Part shown: piece by piece, positions 15,952-21,173 of the stretch
Layout: each line of letters begins with the position of its first letter
How positions within the stretch are numbered: position 1 is the stretch's first letter
NCBI GenBank assembly: GCA_002428385.1
Contig: DIWB01000010.1
Coordinates: 1 to 21,173, forward strand
From: Bacteroidales bacterium UBA6117
GTDB taxonomy: Bacteria; Bacteroidota; Bacteroidia; Bacteroidales; VadinHA17
DNA length: 21,173 nt
Direction: 5' to 3'
Made by a program: the position numbers and the translations under genes
Notes under the pieces: generated by a model
Told to the model about the DNA's origin: nothing
Databases searched by the model: none
The model's input: only the letters and a program-made list of their open reading frames with translations

Positions 15952-17229
15952 TTACTTCAGATTAAAACAGAACACCAGATCATGGTCCCTCAAATAGAGC
16001 TTGCCATTGGAGACAACCGGATGGGTCCATACTCTTTTATCCATGGAGAGAACGGTGGATCGCCGGGGGATTTCCAGACGGCCGAATTCCTTCCAGCCGT
16101 CAGGGGATGCCAGGGCAACGGTAAGTGAACCAGTTCTTTCGTCGAGGCAGAGAAGACGGCCATCGACACTGAGCACCGCACCTTTGGCTGGTTCTGCCAC
16201 CTTATGGGCCCATACCGACTCGCCGGTTTTAAAGTTCTGGCAAACCCAGCCCGGACCGTCACTATAGCCATAAATGTGATCGCCGACAAGGACGACACCG
16301 CCATGGTGGTTAATCATGACTTTGTTTGAATATAATACATCGGCGGTGAATGCGTCGCCTTTCCTGGTTATCCGAAGGGCGGCACAACCGGTGCCGTATC
16401 CCGATGTGACATAAACAATGTTGTCGCGGTAAACAGGTGTGGGGATGGCAGCGGTGTTGTTGCCTGCCACACTGGCACTCCAGAGAAGCTTGCCGTCTTT
16501 TGCGGAAACACCGATCACGCCCTGGCGGGTCAGCTGAATATACTGCCTCACTCCGTCTATTACAGCTACTATTGGTGATGAGTAGCCTCCAAGATCAGTG
16601 TATTCCTTTGATCTCCAGACAACCTTTCCTGTGGCTTTATCAAGCGCAGCCATCGTTCCGTTGTTGCCACCAGGAGTGCAAATCACAAGGTTACCGTCAA
16701 CAAGCGGTGACTCGCTGAAGCCCCAGTCCGTTCTCGACATTATGTTCCCTCCGAGGTCGGTTCTGAAATCCTTCTGCCATATTGTTTTGCCGTCAGCGGC
16801 CGATAAACAGTGCACCTGGCCGCTTCCGCGGATGAGATAGAGTTTGTCGCCATCGACAGTAACCGACCCGCGGGGGCCGTCACCGCGATCCATAATGTAT
16901 TGTTTGCCAAGATTTTGTTTCCATTTCAACTTGCCCGTTCTTGTGTCAAGGGCAAATGCAAAATCGCTGCCGCCGCCAGCACCCTGAGAATACAGAGTGG
17001 TTCCTACAATTACCGGCGCTGTATATCCTGCGCCTGCATCAGTGAAGGTCCATAGCAACTGAGGCTTTTTCGCCGTCCAGTCAAGGTTCAGTCCTGTTTC
17101 TTTCGAAACGCCGTCCCGGTTTGGACCGCGCCATTGCGGCCAGTCCTGAGCTTTAGTTTCTGTCACTGATGTTGCCATAAGGGCAACCATGGAAATGCAG
17201 GTGAATACGGATTTAATTTTTTTCTCCAT
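15952..17229 (-). CDS. Secreted PQQ-like beta-propeller protein (second copy)
   Basis: A 425-residue protein with signal peptide MEKKIKSVFTCISMVALMATSVTETKAQ. The ATG at 17227-17229 is preferred over the TTG codon just upstream (17230-17232). The mature end DWPQWRGPNRDGV is nearly the same as in the 5797-7026 protein. Blade motifs include TRTGKLKWKQ, AADGKTIWQK, KATGKVVWRS, AKDGKLLWSA and FKTGESVWAH, giving a PQQ_2/BamB-like propeller. Elsewhere the two proteins differ strongly, so they are paralogues rather than a recent duplication. Activity is unknown: binding of PQQ, sugar or scaffold roles are all possible. It converges on bglX and lies downstream of the permuted GH3 gene on the same strand, separated by 315 bp and a strong palindrome, so it is probably transcribed separately. 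Confidence 0.85.
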   Translation of the reverse strand: MEKKIKSVFTCISMVALMATSVTETKAQDWPQWRGPNRDGVSKETGLNLDWTAKKPQLLWTFTDAGAGYTAPVIVGTTLYSQGAGGGSDFAFALDTRTGKLKWKQNLGKQYIMDRGDGPRGSVTVDGDKLYLIRGSGQVHCLSAADGKTIWQKDFRTDLGGNIMSRTDWGFSESPLVDGNLVICTPGGNNGTMAALDKATGKVVWRSKEYTDLGGYSSPIVAVIDGVRQYIQLTRQGVIGVSAKDGKLLWSASVAGNNTAAIPTPVYRDNIVYVTSGYGTGCAALRITRKGDAFTADVLYSNKVMINHHGGVVLVGDHIYGYSDGPGWVCQNFKTGESVWAHKVAEPAKGAVLSVDGRLLCLDERTGSLTVALASPDGWKEFGRLEIPRRSTVLSMDKRVWTHPVVSNGKLYLRDHDLVFCFNLK

Positions 17230-17544
17230 CAATACTTTTTCTTTTTTTAGTTATAATTCAGATCAACACTTAATATAAACCTTAAAGTGCAAAATAAGTT
17301 CATCAAAATACATGCCTTCTTTTTTTCGGACTAAAACGAAAAAGGATAAACCAATAACGAAAATGCCTTCTGATTGTAAAATTTTGTCCTCTTCTTGTTG
17401 AGATCAGTTGGAAATAATATGCTTTAAAATCGCAAAAGAGGCAATCAGGATTGAAAATACATATCGTTTTGGGTAAAATATTTGTCGATTAACAATAACC
17501 AGGTTATTGTTAATCGATAAATTTTTGTTGTTATTTTTGAACCT
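17230..17544. other. AT-rich intergenic region without a gene
   Basis: These 315 bases hold no convincing coding frame on either strand. A small hairpin, TTTTTCG (17322-17328) with CGAAAAA (17337-17343), lies upstream of the PQQ gene, and the large palindrome lies at 17480-17522. No exact TAnnTTTG box was found for the PQQ gene; a TATTTTG, one base short, occurs twice on the minus strand (17296-17290 and 17310-17304). Confidence 0.5.
17480..17522. terminator. 43-bp palindrome, likely terminator or operator
   Basis: TCGATTAACAATAACC (17485-17500) and its perfect reverse complement (17502-17517) are separated by a single A. The symmetry extends four more base pairs on each side beyond one G-T mismatch, giving arms of 21. 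It lies 22 bases after the stop of the permuted GH3 gene. On the plus strand it is followed by a T-rich tract (TTTGTTGTTATTTTT, 17523-17537) and on the minus strand by TATTTTAC, so it could end transcription in the GH3 direction or in both. Near-perfect dyad symmetry also fits a dimeric regulator site. Confidence 0.55.
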
Positions 17545-20500
17545 CTAAAAGGGCCTCCTGGAATCCGAAGGAGGTGGCACCGGCCGTTCTCCTATATACA
17601 GTTTCGTGAGATGGCCTGTCCTGTCGACAGCATCAGTGTACTCGATACTTAATTTGAAATCTTCCGCCTTTGCCGGTCTGTCTCCTTTTACAACCAGCCG
17701 GAAAATATCCCTGTCTGCTATCGCCGCTTCTGGATCCTTAAAAGCAACAGTGTAAACATTAAGACCGTTCTCTGGCCCGGAAGATCTTGTATACTCAAGT
17801 TCCCTTCCGTTTGCACCGGTAATACCTGCAAGAGGAACTTCGCTTTTTACCGTGAATGTTGCTGCCGAAAGCCCGTTGTTTCCGCTGATTCTTACGGGGA
17901 AGATAGTTTTTCCTTCCGATACCCGGCCCTCCCCTATTTCAATAAGTCCATACCAGTCAATATCAGTATAACCGTGCTCATCGGGAGTCGCGGGATCAAA
18001 ATCATATCCTCCGGCATTTTTTCTTGCAATGGCGGCATCGACATCCTCAATATACCCATTCGAGATGCCCCAGGCGCTGAAGATATGCCTTGTATTCGCC
18101 CTGGCTGCGTTTAAGATTATGTTGGCATATTCCCCACCTTTTTCGTAGTAGGTTATGGCATCCTTAACATAGTCCCGGTTCCAGTTGATCGTCTCCTCGA
18201 GCGAGTCCTCACCTGAAATGATACAGCTTACCCAGCTGAAATAACCACCGAGCGGATTGCGAATAGCGCCTATGTCAGATACAATGTAGCCTTTGTATCC
18301 CCATTCATCCCGCAACAGGGCGGTATTGAGCGCAAAGCTGTTGCCGACCCAGTTGTATCCTATGGAGTTAAAGGCGCCCATTATTCCCATAGCCCCTCCT
18401 TCCTTGAAACATATCTCCCACGACTCACCGTAGGTCTCTCTCAGCGCCTGCTCTGTCAAATAGGTATGAACGCCTCTGCGATTGATTTCCTGATCGTTCA
18501 GCATGAAATGCTTCACTCCCGCGCAAAGGCCGCCGGGATTCTGCATTCCGTGACACAATTGCCCGATTATTGTCCCGCCCAGGTAAGTGTCTTCCGACAT
18601 GTATTCAAAATTCCTTCCTCCTGATTGCGTGCGATGCAAATTCAGTCCGGGGGCATAAAGAGCCGAATGCCCCAGGAAATAGGCTTCATAACCCTGAGCA
18701 AAGCCCATTTCATATGCAACTTCAGGATTCCATGTTGCACACAAGCAGGTACCGCTTGGAAAACCGGTAACCTTATAATCGGGGACGCGTACAGGGTTCT
18801 TCCTTCCCATGCTGATCCTGAGAGGCCCAACCTGTGCTGCGCCGTCATTGCCCCAACTCCAGTAAACCCCGTACTGCTCAAGCGCCGGGAACTGAAACCC
18901 GCATCCGTCGTTTACGTGAAGCATTTCAAAGATTGACAGCTGATCGAGAAAACGCTTCCAGCAATCATCTTCATCCTTCCCTTCACCGATGTCAGAAAAC
19001 ATCTCCTGGATGGTGTAAGGATCCTGGATTCCTGCATTGTCCCGGTATACAATCCCCTGCAACACGTGTGACGCAAGTTTCCTATAATTCTCCTCTCCCA
19101 CCACTTCCTTCAGGTCATTCAGGTCGTCGGCCCAGTAGCTGATCTCCGAATAGGATGAGTATTTTTTATTGTTCTTTATTACGGATGTAACATATTTATC
19201 TTTTTCAGGCGACTGCGGAAAGGTGCCCGGCTTTACCGAAGGAATACCGTTTACATCCTGACGCGCCATATAAACCGCATTTACTTCTGCCCTGCCGCTG
19301 CAGTCACCAAACCAGTTCCTGTACTTTGTGCCCGTTGCCTCGTCAGACGTATACCTGACAGCATGCATCTTTTTCCCACCATAAACGACGGGATCATATT
19401 TTATACACCCGGAATCAGCATGCGGATTGCTCATCTTTCCCTGCTTCAGCTTCAGATCTGCTTTTGACTTTGACGCTATGTTTAGGGTTATAACCCTTTC
19501 GTCTGGTACAAAATAGAGTTTCCGGGCATCCGAGGCATCTGTTGCAATTTCGATGGTATACTTCCCTCCCTCAAGAACATAGCAGCCGGCAACGGTTGAC
19601 CAGGATGCCATATCGCGGACATTCAGGACAAGCGTCACCACCTCGCTCTGCCCGGCACCGAGCAGGGAAGTCTTTTTATAAGCTCCAAGGTTAACCAGCG
19701 ACTTTTCAATCCCATATTTCCCATCATTATAGAACGGTTGCGAATAATACAATTCCACAACATCCTTCCCGGGATACGGCCCTTTGTTAGTGACCTTTAC
19801 ACTTACCTCAACTGTGTTTTCGCCGTATTTGTTGGTACCGATCCCTGATCCGGTCACATCCCATTCAAAATCCGAATAGCTCATACCATGTCCCAACGAA
19901 TACAGTACCTTATCGGGAGCAAACGTCTCATAATACTGGTAGCCGACATAGATTCCCTCCTCATATGCAACATACGTAGCTTTTGAATCATCTTCATACG
20001 TAAAATTGCCAAAGTTCTCATAGGCTGGATTGGTACTCAGATCGTGAGCGACTGCATCTATAAGTCTTCCGGATGGATTAATGCTTCCCTTCAGTATTTC
20101 TGCAACTGACAGCATGCCTTCCGCACCCGGTGACCAGATTACCAGAGCCGAGTTTACATTGCCGATATGGTAGGTATGGGGAGTATCATATTTGACAGTT
20201 ACATAGTCATAAATTATCGATTCGCCCATGAACGAACGGCGCCTCTTGCCGCTGTCTATGCCATAGCGGTACGCGCTGAATGAAATGTTCTGGTCAACAC
20301 CCATGCCGTTGAGCCAGCCCATCGACATCAGGTTGCAGGTGTTGAAAACAACTATCACATCCTTGAAATTGGCTGTCACCCAGGAGATAAGGGCGGCTTC
20401 AGGTTCCACCAGCGTCAGTTCACTCACTTTCAGATCGTTGCCCTCACTGCCTTTCCTGGTCAGAAATACAATGGCAGCGTCAGAGAAACTTTTGGCGCGG

Positions 20501-21081
20501 TCCAGTATACCACCATCCATTTTCGGAACCCTTACGGTACCGTCTGAATTGTAAGTGTTGGCAGCTATGTTCCATTCAGCGTTCAACGCCCCGGCATCAG
20601 AAAGGTCCCAGATGTTTGATCCTTCATCGCCGACAATGCCCCCGGCATAGGGTGACTCGGTTTTGAATTTCTCATACCATTCGCTGTAAGCCTGATGAAG
20701 CTCCTTATTATACTCTATCCCGGCTTTTGAGAGTCCTTCATAAAAACCCAGACATGGAACTGTGATGTCGGCGCCTCCTCCTCCCGCAAATTTAGGATCG
20801 AGCGAGGATGCTCCAAACACGTTTACCTTATGCTTCCCTGAAATTGCTTTTAGCGGAAGGGTATTATTGTCGTTTTTCAGAAGCACTACACCTTCGGCCA
20901 CTACCATGCGGGCTGTCTCAATACTTTTGGTCTTTACCTGATCAGGAGAAAGAGTAATACCTGATTCTGACCAGGTGGTCTTTCGGGCTTGTTGATTGTC
21001 AGGTTTTGGCAGAATTGTCCATGAAAAAGCCAGAACTGCCATAATAAAGGCAGCAAACAGAAGTGAAACAGATTTTTTCAT
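17545..21081 (-). CDS. Circularly permuted GH3 glycoside hydrolase with cohesin-like C-terminus
   Basis: A 1178-residue exported protein with hydrophobic N-terminus (residues 5-24, signal peptide or anchor). Domain order is reversed relative to classical GH3. The alpha/beta sandwich comes first (about 50-400: VVLLKNDNNTLPL, FGASSLDPKFAGGGGADIT, FLTRKGSEGNDL with candidate acid/base E213, WSPGAEGMLSVAEILKGSINPSGRL, YSLGHGMSYSDF). It is followed by an FnIII-like domain (about 420-535), a 150-residue segment I do not recognise (about 540-690), then the TIM barrel (about 690-1005: GLCAGVKHFMLNDQE, GAFNSIGYNW, GYIVSDIGAI with nucleophile D936). Residues about 1055-1165 look like a cohesin-type sandwich (KTIFPVRISGNNGLSAATFTV, DIFRLVVKGD). 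Permuted GH3 enzymes are known, mainly from Firmicutes such as Ruminococcus and Butyrivibrio, and act as beta-glucosidases or related enzymes. Substrate here is unknown. Both catalytic candidates are intact. Confidence 0.88.
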   Translation of the reverse strand: MKKSVSLLFAAFIMAVLAFSWTILPKPDNQQARKTTWSESGITLSPDQVKTKSIETARMVVAEGVVLLKNDNNTLPLKAISGKHKVNVFGASSLDPKFAGGGGADITVPCLGFYEGLSKAGIEYNKELHQAYSEWYEKFKTESPYAGGIVGDEGSNIWDLSDAGALNAEWNIAANTYNSDGTVRVPKMDGGILDRAKSFSDAAIVFLTRKGSEGNDLKVSELTLVEPEAALISWVTANFKDVIVVFNTCNLMSMGWLNGMGVDQNISFSAYRYGIDSGKRRRSFMGESIIYDYVTVKYDTPHTYHIGNVNSALVIWSPGAEGMLSVAEILKGSINPSGRLIDAVAHDLSTNPAYENFGNFTYEDDSKATYVAYEEGIYVGYQYYETFAPDKVLYSLGHGMSYSDFEWDVTGSGIGTNKYGENTVEVSVKVTNKGPYPGKDVVELYYSQPFYNDGKYGIEKSLVNLGAYKKTSLLGAGQSEVVTLVLNVRDMASWSTVAGCYVLEGGKYTIEIATDASDARKLYFVPDERVITLNIASKSKADLKLKQGKMSNPHADSGCIKYDPVVYGGKKMHAVRYTSDEATGTKYRNWFGDCSGRAEVNAVYMARQDVNGIPSVKPGTFPQSPEKDKYVTSVIKNNKKYSSYSEISYWADDLNDLKEVVGEENYRKLASHVLQGIVYRDNAGIQDPYTIQEMFSDIGEGKDEDDCWKRFLDQLSIFEMLHVNDGCGFQFPALEQYGVYWSWGNDGAAQVGPLRISMGRKNPVRVPDYKVTGFPSGTCLCATWNPEVAYEMGFAQGYEAYFLGHSALYAPGLNLHRTQSGGRNFEYMSEDTYLGGTIIGQLCHGMQNPGGLCAGVKHFMLNDQEINRRGVHTYLTEQALRETYGESWEICFKEGGAMGIMGAFNSIGYNWVGNSFALNTALLRDEWGYKGYIVSDIGAIRNPLGGYFSWVSCIISGEDSLEETINWNRDYVKDAITYYEKGGEYANIILNAARANTRHIFSAWGISNGYIEDVDAAIARKNAGGYDFDPATPDEHGYTDIDWYGLIEIGEGRVSEGKTIFPVRISGNNGLSAATFTVKSEVPLAGITGANGRELEYTRSSGPENGLNVYTVAFKDPEAAIADRDIFRLVVKGDRPAKAEDFKLSIEYTDAVDRTGHLTKLYIGERPVPPPSDSRRPF

Positions 21082-21143
21082 AAGGGAGTAAAAGATAATA
21101 TTAACCTGCGATGCTCAACAATTGACCAGAGAGGCGGCCTTTT

Positions 21144-21171
21144 CAAATATATGAAACCCACATGTATCAAA
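21144..21171 (-). promoter_or_regulatory. Candidate promoter of the permuted GH3 gene
   Basis: On the minus strand TATATTTG (21151-21144) fits TAnnTTTG, and TTTG (21171-21168) lies upstream with a 16-bp gap, shorter than the usual 19-21. Transcription would start about 55 bases before the ATG at 21081. The window ends here, so the upstream context is cut. Confidence 0.35.
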
Positions 21172-21173
21172 TA

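Noticed and set aside
17230..17232. Start of the second PQQ-propeller gene at 17232
   Set aside because: That codon is TTG on the minus strand; the ATG immediately downstream gives the same signal peptide.
13571..21081. T9SS C-terminal sorting domains on the secreted enzymes
   Set aside because: None of the C-termini shows the conserved sorting-domain motifs; ordinary signal peptides explain export.

Overview
The window looks like a piece of a Bacteroidota chromosome, probably an environmental, polysaccharide-degrading lineage. The evidence is gene content (a DUF5916 outer-membrane barrel, LytS/LytTR pair, BglX-type GH3, GH78 and GH106 rhamnosidases, 'QDWPQWRG' PQQ-like propellers), A-rich leaders without strong Shine-Dalgarno sites, and several TAnnTTTG-type -7 boxes. 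No rRNA, tRNA, insertion sequence, integrase or CRISPR array was seen.

Layout. (1) Positions 1-323 hold the broken 3' end of a CE1-like esterase and a short heptamer repeat. (2) Positions 324-4624, minus strand, hold a LytS-type histidine kinase, a LytTR response regulator almost abutting it, and a CBM9-like/DUF5916 outer-membrane protein. (3) The divergent region 4625-4914 carries a -7 box facing each way. It also has a direct repeat with the spacing expected of a LytTR operator, upstream of a DUF2271 gene. (4) Positions 4915-5903, plus strand: the DUF2271 protein carries a D-A-V-T-G-A-T motif resembling an ApbE flavinylation site. It overlaps by one base a PepSY-type membrane gene that is cut off after its first helix. 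(5) A secreted PQQ-like beta-propeller gene (5797-7026) starts inside the damaged PepSY frame.

(6) Positions 7290-15889 form a plus-strand run of three secreted glycosidases: GH106 rhamnosidase, GH78 rhamnosidase and GH3 beta-glucosidase. This set would suit stepwise removal of terminal alpha-L-rhamnose and then beta-linked glucose from a rhamnoglucoside or rhamnose-rich glycan (inference). No SusC/SusD pair, transporter or rhamnose catabolic gene lies in the window. (7) On the minus strand follow a second PQQ-like propeller (15952-17229) and a 1178-residue GH3 enzyme (17545-21081). In that GH3 enzyme the alpha/beta-sandwich domain precedes the TIM barrel, a circular permutation, with a long unexplained middle segment and a cohesin-like C-terminus.

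The main points for a second look are the possible sensor - LytTR - flavinylated DUF2271/PepSY circuit with its operator, the PepSY/PQQ junction, the permuted GH3, heptamer arrays just after all three plus-strand gene ends that precede an intergenic stretch, and a 43-bp palindrome at 17480-17522. Everything was read by eye; family assignments are from recognised motifs, not searches.
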